Positions 26,779 through 35,809 are shown, numbered from the stretch's first letter. The stretch is 64,000 nucleotides of DNA from Amycolatopsis pretoriensis (GCF_900107925.1 NZ_FNUJ01000001.1:1054001-1118000); one strand, 5' to 3'. The notes: a model not told the origin generated them from the letters alone. Program-made: numbers and translations.

Positions 26779-28467
26779 ATGCCCAGAATCCCCGCGATGC
26801 AGGCGGTCGTCGACGTCCTGGAGAGCGAAGGCGTCGACACCGTCTTCGGCTGCCCCGGCGCCGCGATCCTCCCGCTGTATAACGCCCTACAAGGCCGGGC
26901 GATCCAGCACCTGATCGTCCGCCACGAAGAGGGCGCGACACACATGGCCGACGGCTGGGCGAGGACGAACGGCAACGTCGGCGTCGCCATCGGCACGTCC
27001 GGTCCGGCCGGGACCAACATGATCACCGGGCTCTACACCGCGCACGCGGACTCGATCCCGATGATCTGCATCACCGGCCAGGCGGCCACGACCAAGCTGC
27101 ACCAGGAAGCGTTCCAGGCCGTCGACATCGTCGAGATCGCCAAGCCCGTGACGAAGTGGGCCGTGCAGGTCAAGGAAGCCGCGCAGCTGCCGTGGATCTT
27201 CCGCGAGGCCTTCCGGATCGCCCGCTCGGGCCGCCCGGGCCCGGTGCTCATCGACCTCCCGATCGACGTCCAGAAGCAGGACATCGAATGGGACTCGTCG
27301 ATCGATTCGCCGCTGCCGGTGACGGCCGTGAAGCCCGCGTCCGCGCGGGTCGAGCGGGCCCTCGACATGCTGCTGGCCGCCGAGCGCCCGCTGATCCTGG
27401 CCGGTGGTGGCGTGGTCCTCGGCGAGGCGAGCGAGCAGCTCCGGGCCGCGGCCGAACGCCTCGACGTCCCGGTCCAGGTGACGTTGATGGGCAAGGGATC
27501 CTTTCCCGAGGACCACGAGCTGTTCGCCGGGATGGCCGGCATCCAGACGTCGCAGCGCTGGGCGAACGCGGCCTTCCTGGAGGCCGACCTGGTGCTGGCG
27601 CTGGGCGCGCGCTTCGGCGACCGGCACACCGGCGAGCTGTCGGTCTACCGCGGCGACCGCAAGTTCATCCACGTCGACATCGAACCGACGCAGCTGGGCA
27701 AGGTGTTCGGGCCCGACCTCGGGATCGTCTCCGACACGCGGGAGTTCCTCGACGCGCTGCTGGCGGCGCTGGAGCGGCGCTCGCCGGAGCAGCGGCGTGA
27801 GTGGGTCGGCCGGATCGCGGAGCTGAAGGAAGCGCTTCCCCGCAAGGAGGACTTCGACACCCTGCCGATCAAGGCGCCCCGCGTCTTCAAGGAGATCAAC
27901 GAAACCTTCGGCGAGGACACGTACTTCGTCACGGCGATCGGGCTCTACCAGATCTGGTCGGGCCAGTTCCAGAAGGCGCACAAGCCGCGCCACTACCAGG
28001 TGTGCGGCCAGGCCGGCCCGCTCGGCTGGGAGATCCCGGCCGCGATCGGGGTCAAGAAGGCGCGGCCCGAAGCCGAAGTCGTCGGCGTGGTCGGCGACTA
28101 CTCGTTCCAGTTCCTCGTCGAGGAGCTGGCGGTCGCCGCCCAGTACGACGTCGGGTTCGTGCTGATCATGCTCAACAACGAGTACCTCGGCCTGATCCGC
28201 CAGGCCGAGACCGGGTACGACATGAACTTCGAGGTCGACATCCACTACGACTCGAACGGCACGGACAACGTCAAGATCATGGAGGCCTACGGCTGTTCGG
28301 GCACCCGCGTGCTCGAACCCGGGGAGATCCGGACGTCCCTCGAATGGGCCCGCAAGGAGGCCGAGCGCACCAGCCGGCCGGTCCTGGTGGAGATCATGAT
28401 CGAACGCGAGGGCAACGCCGCCATGGGTGCCGCGCTCGACGCCGTCAAGGAGTTCGAACCCGCGTAG
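26779..28467 (+). CDS. gcl: Glyoxylate carboligase (tartronate-semialdehyde synthase)
   Basis: The 562-residue ThDP enzyme is Gcl-like along its length: FGCPGAAILPLYNAL, GTSGPAGTNMITGLY, HQEAFQAVDIVEIAKPV, CGQAGPLGWEIPAAIGV, DYSFQFLVEELAVAAQ, NNEYLGLIRQ and a terminal MGAALDAVKEFE. It condenses two glyoxylates to tartronate semialdehyde with CO2 loss. Unusually, the active-site motif is RHEEG (E50), whereas E. coli Gcl has RHVEG with Val51 and is known for lacking the canonical ThDP glutamate. It ends the operon and is followed by a strong terminator. Confidence 0.85.
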   Translation: MPRIPAMQAVVDVLESEGVDTVFGCPGAAILPLYNALQGRAIQHLIVRHEEGATHMADGWARTNGNVGVAIGTSGPAGTNMITGLYTAHADSIPMICITGQAATTKLHQEAFQAVDIVEIAKPVTKWAVQVKEAAQLPWIFREAFRIARSGRPGPVLIDLPIDVQKQDIEWDSSIDSPLPVTAVKPASARVERALDMLLAAERPLILAGGGVVLGEASEQLRAAAERLDVPVQVTLMGKGSFPEDHELFAGMAGIQTSQRWANAAFLEADLVLALGARFGDRHTGELSVYRGDRKFIHVDIEPTQLGKVFGPDLGIVSDTREFLDALLAALERRSPEQRREWVGRIAELKEALPRKEDFDTLPIKAPRVFKEINETFGEDTYFVTAIGLYQIWSGQFQKAHKPRHYQVCGQAGPLGWEIPAAIGVKKARPEAEVVGVVGDYSFQFLVEELAVAAQYDVGFVLIMLNNEYLGLIRQAETGYDMNFEVDIHYDSNGTDNVKIMEAYGCSGTRVLEPGEIRTSLEWARKEAERTSRPVLVEIMIEREGNAAMGAALDAVKEFEPA

Positions 28468-28482
28468 TACCCGCGTGACCCA

Positions 28483-28521
28483 GGCCGCCGTGCGAGCCCC
28501 TGACCTCGCACGGCGGCCTTT
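28483..28521 (+). terminator. Intrinsic terminator of the hyi-glxR-gcl operon
   Basis: GGCCGCCGTGCGAG (28483-28496) and CTCGCACGGCGGCC (28505-28518) form a perfect 14-bp stem with an 8-nt loop, followed by TTT. It starts 16 nt after the gcl stop. Confidence 0.85.
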
Positions 28522-28661
28522 CCACGCCCTGGATCGAGCTGTTGTCGGAAAGTACAAACGACGGCCGTAAATTCACCCGTCTTTCAGGGGTTTTGCCGTG
28601 GTCCCGGCCACACCCGAGCGTGTGTACTTCTTCACGAAGCAGCCCCGAAAGGACGTCCACA

Positions 28662-29531
28662 GTGGAATTCCTCCGACCCGCCTCGCTGGCCGACGCGCTC
28701 GCCGCGCGTGCCGCGAACCCCGGTGCGGTCCCGATCGCCGGCGGCACGGACGTGATGGTCGAGATCAACTTCGACCACCGCCGTCCGGAGTCCCTGCTCG
28801 ACCTCGGCCGCGTCGCCGAGCTCCACGAGCACGGCACCGACGGCGGCCGGATCCGGATCGGCGCGGCCGTGCCCTACACCCGGATCATCGCCGAACTGGG
28901 CACACGGTTGCCCGGCCTCGCGATGGCCGCGCGGACCGTGGGGTCCCCGCAGATCCGCAACCGCGGTTCCGTGGGGGGCAATTTGGGCGCAGCTTCGCCT
29001 GCGGGCGATTCGCACCCGGCGTTGCTCGCGGCGGACGCGGAGGTCGAAATCGCGTCGGTGCGCGGCACGCGGATCGTGGCGGCGAAGGACTTCTACACCG
29101 GGGTCAAGCGGAACGTCCTGGAGCCGGACGAGCTGATCACGGCCGTGCTGCTGGCGCCGGCCACCGGGCCGCAGCAGTTCAGCAAGATCGGCACCCGCAA
29201 CGCCATGGTCATCGCGGTCGCCGCCTTCGGCCTCGCGCTGCACCCGGAGCAGCGGCGTGTCGGCACCGGCGTCGGCTCGGCCGCGCCCACGCCTCGCCGT
29301 GCGCTGGACGCCGAGGAGTTCCTGGCCGGCGAGCTGGACTGGGAGTCGCGCCGGCCGGTGACCGACTCGGTGAAGCGCCGTTTCGGTGACCTGGTCGCCG
29401 CGGCCGCCGCGCCGATCGACGACGTCCGGGGCAGCGCCGCCTACCGGCGCCATGCCCTGGGGGTCATGGCGCGAAGGACGCTGACCTGGGCCTGGACCGA
29501 CTACTGCGGAGGGAGCGCGAAGTGCGCGTGA
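28662..29531 (+). CDS. Xanthine dehydrogenase family, FAD-binding subunit
   Basis: The 289-residue protein has the FAD-binding PCMH-type fold of XDH/CO-dehydrogenase medium subunits: MEFLRPASLADAL, PIAGGTDVMVEINF (FAD loop), SPQIRNRGSVGGNLGAASPAGDSHPALL, and a C-terminal CO_deh_flav domain (KIGTRNAMVIAVAAFGLAL). It shuttles electrons from the Fe-S subunit to NAD+. The GTG at 28662 has AAAGGA 8 nt upstream; the longer in-frame ATG start at 28542 is less likely. Its stop overlaps the small-subunit start by 10 nt. Confidence 0.88.
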   Translation: MEFLRPASLADALAARAANPGAVPIAGGTDVMVEINFDHRRPESLLDLGRVAELHEHGTDGGRIRIGAAVPYTRIIAELGTRLPGLAMAARTVGSPQIRNRGSVGGNLGAASPAGDSHPALLAADAEVEIASVRGTRIVAAKDFYTGVKRNVLEPDELITAVLLAPATGPQQFSKIGTRNAMVIAVAAFGLALHPEQRRVGTGVGSAAPTPRRALDAEEFLAGELDWESRRPVTDSVKRRFGDLVAAAAAPIDDVRGSAAYRRHALGVMARRTLTWAWTDYCGGSAKCA

Positions 29532-29992
29532 ACGTCACCGTCAACGGCGAGCACCGCCGGGCGGACAACGTCTGGGAAGGCGAAAGCCTGCTCTACGTGC
29601 TGCGCGAGCGGCTCGGCCTGCCGGGCTCGAAGAACGCCTGCGAGCAGGGCGAATGCGGCTCGTGCACGGTCTACCTCGACGGCGTCCCGGCCTGTGCGTG
29701 CCTGGTCGCGGCCGGGCAGGCCGAGGGCCGCGAGGTCGTCACGGTCGAAGGACTCGCTTCCGGAGACGATCTGGACCCGGTGCAGGAGTCGTTCGTCGAG
29801 CGCGGCGCCGTCCAGTGCGGGTTCTGCACGCCCGGTCTGCTGGTCGCGGCGCACGACCTGATCGAGCGCGTCCCGGATCCCAGCGACGTCGAGATCCGCG
29901 AGGCCCTGGCGGGGAACCTCTGCCGGTGCACCGGCTACGAGAAGATCCTCGACGCGGTCCGTGACGCGGCCGCGAAGAAGGCCGTCCGATGA
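29522..29992 (+). CDS. Xanthine dehydrogenase family, [2Fe-2S] subunit
   Basis: The 156-residue protein has two [2Fe-2S] domains: the plant-type ACEQGECGSCTVYLDG with a fourth Cys in VPACACL, and the helical domain with QCGFCTPG and NLCRCTGYEKI. It relays electrons from the molybdenum centre to FAD. The start may be the GTG at 29522 or at 29528. It overlaps both neighbours, ending with an ATGA overlap, so the three subunits are translationally coupled. Confidence 0.92.
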   Translation: MRVNVTVNGEHRRADNVWEGESLLYVLRERLGLPGSKNACEQGECGSCTVYLDGVPACACLVAAGQAEGREVVTVEGLASGDDLDPVQESFVERGAVQCGFCTPGLLVAAHDLIERVPDPSDVEIREALAGNLCRCTGYEKILDAVRDAAAKKAVR

Positions 29993-32280
29993 GCGCCCCG
30001 GCCCGCTCGCCGCAGGAGCTGCACGACACGATCGCCGGCGGCATCGGCGAGAGCCCGCTGCGCCCGGACGGGACGCTCAAGGTGCGCGGCGAGTTCGCCT
30101 ACTCGTCGGACCTGTGGCACGAGGACATGCTGTGGGGCGCCACGCTGCGCAGCCCGCACCCGCACGCCCGGATCGTCCGCCTCGACGTCTCCCGCGCGCT
30201 GGCCCAGCCGGGTGTGCACGCGGTGCTCACGCACGAGGACGTCCCCGGCGAGAACGTCTACGGCCTCAAGTACCAGGACACGCCGGCGCTGGCCGCGGAC
30301 CTGGTCCGCTACCAGGGCGAGCCGATCGCCATCCTGGCCGCCGACCACCCGGAGATCGCGCGGCAGGCGCTCAAGGAGATCGTCGTCGAGTACGACGTCC
30401 TCGAGCCGATCACCGACCCCGAGCGGGCCGCGCACGACGACACGCTGCCGAAGCTGCACGCGGACGGGAACCTGGTCCGCCACCAGCGGATCGTCAAGGG
30501 CGACCCGGCGGCGACCGCGGACGTCGTCGTGTCGGGCGTCTACGAGATCGGCATGCAGGACCAGGCGTTCCTCGGGCCCGAATCCGGGCTCGCGGTGCCG
30601 GCCGAGGACGGCGGCGTCGACCTCTACCTGGCCACCCAGTGGCTGCACGTCGACCAGCGTCAGACCGCGAAAGCTCTGGGGCTGCCGTTGGAGAAGGTGC
30701 GGCTGACGCTGTCCGGCGTCGGCGGCGCGTTCGGCGGCCGCGAGGACCTGTCGATGCAGATCCACTCGTGCATGCTCGCGCTGCGCACCGGCCGCCCGGT
30801 GAAGATGAGCTACAACCGGCTGGAGTCGTTCTTCGGGCACGTCCACCGCCACCCGGCGAAGATGTACTACGAGCACGGCGCGACCCGCGACGGCAAACTC
30901 GTGTACGTCAAGGCGCGGATGTACTTCGATGGCGGCGCGTACGCGTCGAAGACCCCGGTCGTGGTCGGCAACGGCACCACGCTCAGCGTCGGCCCCTACG
31001 ACGTGCCGAACGCGCACATCGAGGGCTGGGGCGTCTACACCAACAACCCGACCTGCGGTGCGATGCGCGGCCTGGGCGCGGTCCAGCCGACCTACGCCTA
31101 CGAGTCCCAAATGGACAAACTCGCGGCCGCGCTGGGCATGGACCCGGCGGAACTGCGGATCCGCAACGCGCTCAGCGAAGGGTCCACTGTGGTCACCGGG
31201 CAGGTCGTCGACTTCCCGGCACCCGTGGCCGAGCTGGTCCAGCGGGTCCGCGACCTGCCGCTGCCGCCCGAGCCGGCGGGCGAACGCGACATCCGTGAGC
31301 TGCCGGGTGGCGCGTCCAACACCACCCACGGCGAGGGCGTTGTCCGCGGCGTCGGCTACGGCGTCACGATCAAGAACATCTCCTATGCGGAGGGCCTCGA
31401 CGATTATTCGACCGCTCGCGTGCGCCTGGAGGTGCTCGGCGGCGAGGCGGTGGCGATGGTGCACACCGCGGCGGCCGAGGTCGGCCAGGGACTCGTCACC
31501 CTGCAGCAGCAGATCGCCCGCACCGAACTGGGCCTGACCCGGGTGAGCGTGCACCCGGCCGACACGAGCGTCGGCGACGCCGGCTCCAGCTCGGCGTCGC
31601 GCCAGACCTACGTCACCGGCGGCGCGGTCCGCAACGCCTGCCGCGCGGTCGCCGAGGCCGTCTACGCCCGGCTCGGGGTGCCCGCCGAGGGCATGTCCCT
31701 GGTGGGCGGGAAGGTCGTCGCGGCCGACGGCGAAGTCGTCGCGGACCTGGCCGAACTGCTGGGGGACACCGCGATCGAGGAGACCCGCGAGTTCCACCAC
31801 CGGCCGACCTACCCCCTGGACCCGGAGACCGGCCAGGGCGACGCCCACGTCCAGTACGGCTTCTCCGCCCACCGCGCGGTGGTCGACGTCGACCTCGACC
31901 TCGGCCTGGTCAAGGTCGTCCAGCTGGACTGCGCCCAGGACGTCGGCAAGGCCATGAACCCCGACGCCGTCGTCGCCCAGATCCAGGGCGGCTCGGCACA
32001 GGGCCTCGGCCTCGCCGTGATGGAGGAGATCCTGGTCAAGGACGGAAAAGTCCGGAACCCGTCGTTCACGGACTACCTCATCCCGACCATCCTCGACATG
32101 CCGCCGATGCAGGTCGACGTCATCGAGCGGCCCGACCCGCACGCGCCCTATGGCGTCCGCGGCGTCGGCGAACCACCCACGATCTCGGCGACCCCGGCGG
32201 TCGCCAACGCCATCCGCGCGGCCACCGGCCTCGAGCTGCCGCGCGTCCCGATCCGCCCCGAGCACATCACTGGAGTCTGA
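29989..32280 (+). CDS. Xanthine dehydrogenase family, molybdenum-binding subunit
   Basis: The 763-residue protein begins with the a/b hammerhead domain (VRGEFAYSSDLWHEDMLWGATLRSPHPHA, split here as seen in the family). It continues with the molybdopterin domains: GVGGAFGGREDLS, GAMRGLGAVQP, TYVTGGAVRNACRAV, and the catalytic Glu in GVRGVGEPPTISATP near the C terminus. Substrate is not certain, but the guanine deaminase and purine permease directly downstream favour xanthine/hypoxanthine. No XdhC-type cofactor-insertion gene lies in the operon. Confidence 0.87.
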   Translation: MSAPARSPQELHDTIAGGIGESPLRPDGTLKVRGEFAYSSDLWHEDMLWGATLRSPHPHARIVRLDVSRALAQPGVHAVLTHEDVPGENVYGLKYQDTPALAADLVRYQGEPIAILAADHPEIARQALKEIVVEYDVLEPITDPERAAHDDTLPKLHADGNLVRHQRIVKGDPAATADVVVSGVYEIGMQDQAFLGPESGLAVPAEDGGVDLYLATQWLHVDQRQTAKALGLPLEKVRLTLSGVGGAFGGREDLSMQIHSCMLALRTGRPVKMSYNRLESFFGHVHRHPAKMYYEHGATRDGKLVYVKARMYFDGGAYASKTPVVVGNGTTLSVGPYDVPNAHIEGWGVYTNNPTCGAMRGLGAVQPTYAYESQMDKLAAALGMDPAELRIRNALSEGSTVVTGQVVDFPAPVAELVQRVRDLPLPPEPAGERDIRELPGGASNTTHGEGVVRGVGYGVTIKNISYAEGLDDYSTARVRLEVLGGEAVAMVHTAAAEVGQGLVTLQQQIARTELGLTRVSVHPADTSVGDAGSSSASRQTYVTGGAVRNACRAVAEAVYARLGVPAEGMSLVGGKVVAADGEVVADLAELLGDTAIEETREFHHRPTYPLDPETGQGDAHVQYGFSAHRAVVDVDLDLGLVKVVQLDCAQDVGKAMNPDAVVAQIQGGSAQGLGLAVMEEILVKDGKVRNPSFTDYLIPTILDMPPMQVDVIERPDPHAPYGVRGVGEPPTISATPAVANAIRAATGLELPRVPIRPEHITGV

Positions 32281-32281
32281 G

Positions 32282-32764
32282 ATGACCACGTCGATTTCCG
32301 TCGAGCGAGACTGGCTCGACGAAGCTGTCCGCATCGCGGAGACCAACGTCGCGAACGGCGGCGGCCCGTTCGGCGCGCTGATCGTCAAGGACGGCGAGAT
32401 CATCGCGACCGGCGTCAACCGCGTCACCGCGAACCTCGACCCGACCGCGCACGCCGAAGTCGTCGCCATCCGCGCGGCGTGTCAGGCGCTCGGCACGTTC
32501 AAGCTCGACGGGTGCGTGCTCGTCTCCAGCTGCGAGCCGTGCCCGATGTGCTTGTCCTCGGCGCTGTGGGCGCGGGTGGACAAGGTCCTCTTCGCCGCCG
32601 ACCGCGACGACGCCGCCAAGGCCGGCTTCGACGACCGCGCCTTCTACGAACTGTTCGACCGCCCGCGCGACACCTGGACGGTCCCCGTGACGCGACTGTC
32701 CGCAAAGGACGGTTTCGCCCCCTTCGCGGCTTGGCTCGACAAGGCCGACCGCACCGACTACTGA
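32282..32764 (+). CDS. Guanine deaminase, cytidine-deaminase-like fold
   Basis: The 160-residue protein has the zinc-site motifs of the family: TAHAEVVAIRAA (His ligand and catalytic Glu, about residue 56) and SSCEPCPMCLSSALWARV (two Cys ligands). The N terminus NVANGGGPFGALIVKDGEIIATG and the C-terminal DRTDY tail resemble Bacillus GuaD-type guanine deaminases, which give xanthine for the upstream dehydrogenase. ATG one base after the preceding stop. Another nucleobase deaminase specificity is possible. Confidence 0.83.
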   Translation: MTTSISVERDWLDEAVRIAETNVANGGGPFGALIVKDGEIIATGVNRVTANLDPTAHAEVVAIRAACQALGTFKLDGCVLVSSCEPCPMCLSSALWARVDKVLFAADRDDAAKAGFDDRAFYELFDRPRDTWTVPVTRLSAKDGFAPFAAWLDKADRTDY

Positions 32765-32872
32765 CCCACAAGGCCAGCTGACCGGAGCAAACCGAATCGA
32801 ACGTCCCGCTCGCCCAGGCACGGTGTGGTGCCTTGGCCTGGCCGAGCACACCCACCGGCAAGGGCAGGACGC

Positions 32873-34318
32873 ATGACCCAGACCGAAGTTCCCACCCCAG
32901 TAGTCGAAGAAGTACCCGAACAACGCCGATCGCTGCTCGACAAGCTGTTCGAGCTGCGGACCCGGCAGAGCACGGTCGGCCGTGAAGTCCGCGGCGGCGT
33001 CACGACGTTCGTCGCGATGGCCTACATCGTGCTGCTCAACCCGCTCATCCTCGGCGCTTCCGCCGACATCACCGGCGCCCGGCTCTCCGCGGCGCAGGTG
33101 ACCACCGCGACGGCGCTGGCGGCCGCCGTGATGACCGTCCTCATGGGACTCGTCGGCAACGCGCCCCTCGCGCTGGCCGCCGGGCTCGGCATCAACGGCA
33201 TCGTCGCGTTCCAGATGGCCCCGTCGATGACGTGGGCGCAGGCGTTCGGGCTGGTCGTGCTCGAAGGTGTCTGCATCGTGCTGATGGCCGTGAGCGGTGT
33301 CCGCGAGCGGATCATGAACGCGATCCCGCGGCCGCTCAAGATGGCGATCACCGTCGGGATCGGGCTCTACATCGCCCTGGTCGGACTGGTGAGTGCCGGG
33401 TTCGTGACCCGGATGCCGGACTCGGCGCAGACCACGGTCCCGGTGCGCCTCGGGGCGGCCGGGCACCTGCACGGCTGGCCGATCGTCGTGTTCTGCTTCG
33501 GGCTGCTGCTGATGATCGTGCTGATGGCCCGCAAGGTCCCGGGCGCGGTGCTGATCAGCATCGGCGTGGCGACGGTGCTCGCGGTCGTGCTGCACGAAGC
33601 GTTCGGCGTCGGCGGCTGGGGCCTGACCACCCCGGCCCTGCCCGACCACGTGGTCGCCGCCCCGGACTTCGGGCTCTTCGGCCACATCGACCTGTTCGGC
33701 GGGTTCGCTTCGGCGGGCGCGCTCGCGGCCACGGTCTTCCTGTTCACGCTGGTGCTGTCCGGGTTCTTCGACGCGATGGGCACGATCACCAGCGTCTCGG
33801 ACGAGGCCGGGCTGTCGAAGAACGGCAAGGTCCCGCGGATGGGCCGGATCCTGCTGGTCGACGGCGCGGGCGCGATCGCGGGCGGCGTCACCGGCTCGTC
33901 GCCGAACACGGTGTTCCTGGAGTCCGCGGCCGGCGTCGGCGAAGGTGCCCGGACCGGGCTGGCGAGCGTCGTCACCGGGCTGCTGTTCGCCGGGACGCTG
34001 TTGTTCACGCCTCTCGCCGGGGTCGTCCCGGCCCAGGCGGCGGCGCCCGCGCTGGTGGTCATCGGCGGCATGATGGTGGCGCAGTGCCGCCACATCCCGT
34101 GGAACGACCCGGACTACACGATCCCGGTGTTCCTCACCGCGGCCCTGATCCCGTTCACGTATTCGATCACCAACGGCGTCGGCGCCGGCCTGATCGCGTT
34201 CGTGCTGATCAAGATCGGCCGCGGCAAGTGGCGCGAGGCCGGCTGGCTGCTGTCCCTGCTGGCGCTGGTGTTCGCGGTGTACTTCGCCGTCGACGGCGTC
34301 GAAGCCCTCTTCCGCTAA
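32873..34318 (+). CDS. NCS2-family purine permease (AzgA-like)
   Basis: The 481-residue protein has about 12-14 hydrophobic segments and AzgA-type motifs: FELRTRQSTVGREVRGGVTTFVAMAYI at the N terminus, GLGINGIVAFQMA, SGFFDAMGTITSVSDEAGL and GSSPNTVFLESAAGVGEGARTG. It probably takes up hypoxanthine, guanine or adenine by proton symport. The ATG at 32873 is chosen; a 49-nt 5' extension lacks similarity. The 108-nt gap after guaD holds an AGGCAC/GTGCCT stem but no recognisable purine riboswitch. Confidence 0.88.
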   Translation: MTQTEVPTPVVEEVPEQRRSLLDKLFELRTRQSTVGREVRGGVTTFVAMAYIVLLNPLILGASADITGARLSAAQVTTATALAAAVMTVLMGLVGNAPLALAAGLGINGIVAFQMAPSMTWAQAFGLVVLEGVCIVLMAVSGVRERIMNAIPRPLKMAITVGIGLYIALVGLVSAGFVTRMPDSAQTTVPVRLGAAGHLHGWPIVVFCFGLLLMIVLMARKVPGAVLISIGVATVLAVVLHEAFGVGGWGLTTPALPDHVVAAPDFGLFGHIDLFGGFASAGALAATVFLFTLVLSGFFDAMGTITSVSDEAGLSKNGKVPRMGRILLVDGAGAIAGGVTGSSPNTVFLESAAGVGEGARTGLASVVTGLLFAGTLLFTPLAGVVPAQAAAPALVVIGGMMVAQCRHIPWNDPDYTIPVFLTAALIPFTYSITNGVGAGLIAFVLIKIGRGKWREAGWLLSLLALVFAVYFAVDGVEALFR

Positions 34319-34328
34319 GGAGAATCCC

Positions 34329-34706
34329 GTGGCCCTGATGTTCTTCAACGGCGGCGCCATGCGCGGCGAACCGCTGCACCACCTCCTCGACGGCTCGCCG
34401 TTCGTGGGCGCCGCGCGCACGGCCCCGAAGTACCGGTTCTACGCCGTCGGCGACCAGTGCCCGGCGCTGTACCCGGTCTCGCACGGCGGTGCCGAGGTGA
34501 CCGGTGAGGTCTACGACGTCTCGCTGGACGACCTGCGGGACAAGGTGCTGCCGTCCGAGCCGCACGAGCTGGAGCTGGGGGTGGTGGAGCTGACGGACGG
34601 CAGTTCGGCGTTCGCGATGCTGCTGCGGCGGCCGTACACCTCGCACGTCGCCCTGCGCGACATCACCGAGGTCGGCGACTGGCGGGCGTACAAGGCGAGC
34701 GCGTGA
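34329..34706 (+). CDS. Stand-alone allophanate-hydrolase C-domain / gamma-glutamylcyclotransferase-like protein
   Basis: The 125-residue protein starts with the fold signature FFNGGAMRGEPLHHLLDGS, followed by TAPKYRFYAVGDQCPALYPV, GEVYDV and ELELGVVELTDGS. This matches the C-terminal domain of AtzF-type allophanate hydrolases, here without the amidase domain. Allophanate arises in urea breakdown, the end of purine catabolism, which fits the operon, but catalytic independence is not established. GTG start; its end overlaps glycerate kinase by 4 nt. Confidence 0.72.
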   Translation: MALMFFNGGAMRGEPLHHLLDGSPFVGAARTAPKYRFYAVGDQCPALYPVSHGGAEVTGEVYDVSLDDLRDKVLPSEPHELELGVVELTDGSSAFAMLLRRPYTSHVALRDITEVGDWRAYKASA

Positions 34707-35803
34707 AGATCCTGGTCGCGCCGGACAAGTTCAAGGGGTCGCTGACCGCGGCCGAGGTGGCGTCGGCGGTGGCTTCCGGCCTCGCCGACGTCCACCCCGG
34801 CGTGGCGGTGCAGCAGCTGCCGGTGGCCGACGGCGGCGACGGCACGGTCGACGCGGCCGTCGCCGCCGGGTACGAGCGCGTGCGGGTCCCGGCGCGCGGC
34901 CCGACGGGAGCGCCGGTGACGGCGTCGTACGCGGTCCGCGGCGACACGGCGGTGGTGGAGCTGGCCGAGGCGTCCGGGCTGCACCGCCTGCCGGGCGCCC
35001 CGGCCCCGCTGACGGCGACGAGCGCGGGCACCGGCGACGTCATCGCGGCGGCCGTCCGGGCGGGGTGCCGGCGCATCGTGCTGGGGGTGGGCGGCAGCGC
35101 CTGCACGGACGGCGGCGCGGGCATGCTGACCGCGCTGGGAGCCCGGCTCTTCGACCGCGCCGGGCGTGACCTCCCGTTCGGCGGCGCGGCGCTTGCGGGC
35201 CTCGCTCTGCTGGACCGGGCGGAGCTGTTCGAAGTGGACATCGAGCTGGCGAGCGACGTGGACAATCCGCTCTACGGCCCGCGCGGAGCGGCTTTCGTCT
35301 ACGGGCCCCAGAAAGGAGCGTCCTCCGAGGACGTCGAGACGCTGGACGCGGCGTTGCGGCACTGGGCGTCGATCGCCGGCCCGGACTTCGCGTCCCGGCC
35401 CGGCGCGGGCGCGGCCGGGGGAGTGGGTTTCGCCGCGATGGCGGTACTCGGCGCCACGATGAGGCCGGGCATCGAGCTGCTGCTGGACCTGCTCGGCTTC
35501 GACGCGGCGTTGACCGGTGCGTCGCTGGTGATCACCGGAGAAGGGTCCCTGGACGAGCAGACACTGTCCGGCAAGGCCCCGGCCGGGGTGGCGAGAGCGG
35601 CGGCGGCGAAGGGCATCCCGTGCATCGCGGTGTCCGGACGCTGCCGGCTGCCATCGCCGCAGTTGCACGCGGCGGGCATCTCGGCGGCGTACGCGCTGAC
35701 GGACCTGGAACCCGACCCGGCGCGGTGCATGGCGGAGGCGGCACCCATGCTGCGCCGCCTCGCCCACCGCATCGCCGTAGACCACGTGAACAACCGATAC
35801 TGA
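34703..35803 (+). CDS. Glycerate kinase (GlxK/GarK family)
   Basis: The 366-residue protein has the family pattern MKILVAPDKFKGSLTAAEVA, PVADGGDGTVDA, GGSACTDGGAGMLTALGARL, NPLYGPRGAAFVYGPQKGA, GAAGGVGFA and ITGEGSLDEQTLSGKAP. It phosphorylates D-glycerate, usually to 2-phosphoglycerate for this type, completing the glyoxylate-to-glycolysis route begun by gcl and glxR 6 kb upstream. GTG start in a GTGA overlap with the preceding gene, so it is translated with the purine operon rather than with gcl. Confidence 0.92.
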   Translation: MKILVAPDKFKGSLTAAEVASAVASGLADVHPGVAVQQLPVADGGDGTVDAAVAAGYERVRVPARGPTGAPVTASYAVRGDTAVVELAEASGLHRLPGAPAPLTATSAGTGDVIAAAVRAGCRRIVLGVGGSACTDGGAGMLTALGARLFDRAGRDLPFGGAALAGLALLDRAELFEVDIELASDVDNPLYGPRGAAFVYGPQKGASSEDVETLDAALRHWASIAGPDFASRPGAGAAGGVGFAAMAVLGATMRPGIELLLDLLGFDAALTGASLVITGEGSLDEQTLSGKAPAGVARAAAAKGIPCIAVSGRCRLPSPQLHAAGISAAYALTDLEPDPARCMAEAAPMLRRLAHRIAVDHVNNRY

Positions 35804-35809
35804 AAAGTT

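Noticed and set aside
28548..28633. Inverted GAAAGTACAAAC / GTGTGTACTTCTTC pair before the xanthine dehydrogenase genes
   Set aside because: About 9 of 12 positions match over a 60-bp gap; suggestive but not strong enough to call as operators.
32765..32872. Possible purine riboswitch before the permease gene
   Set aside because: Only a short AGGCAC/GTGCCT stem is present; the conserved three-way junction and loop sequences of the purine class are not seen.
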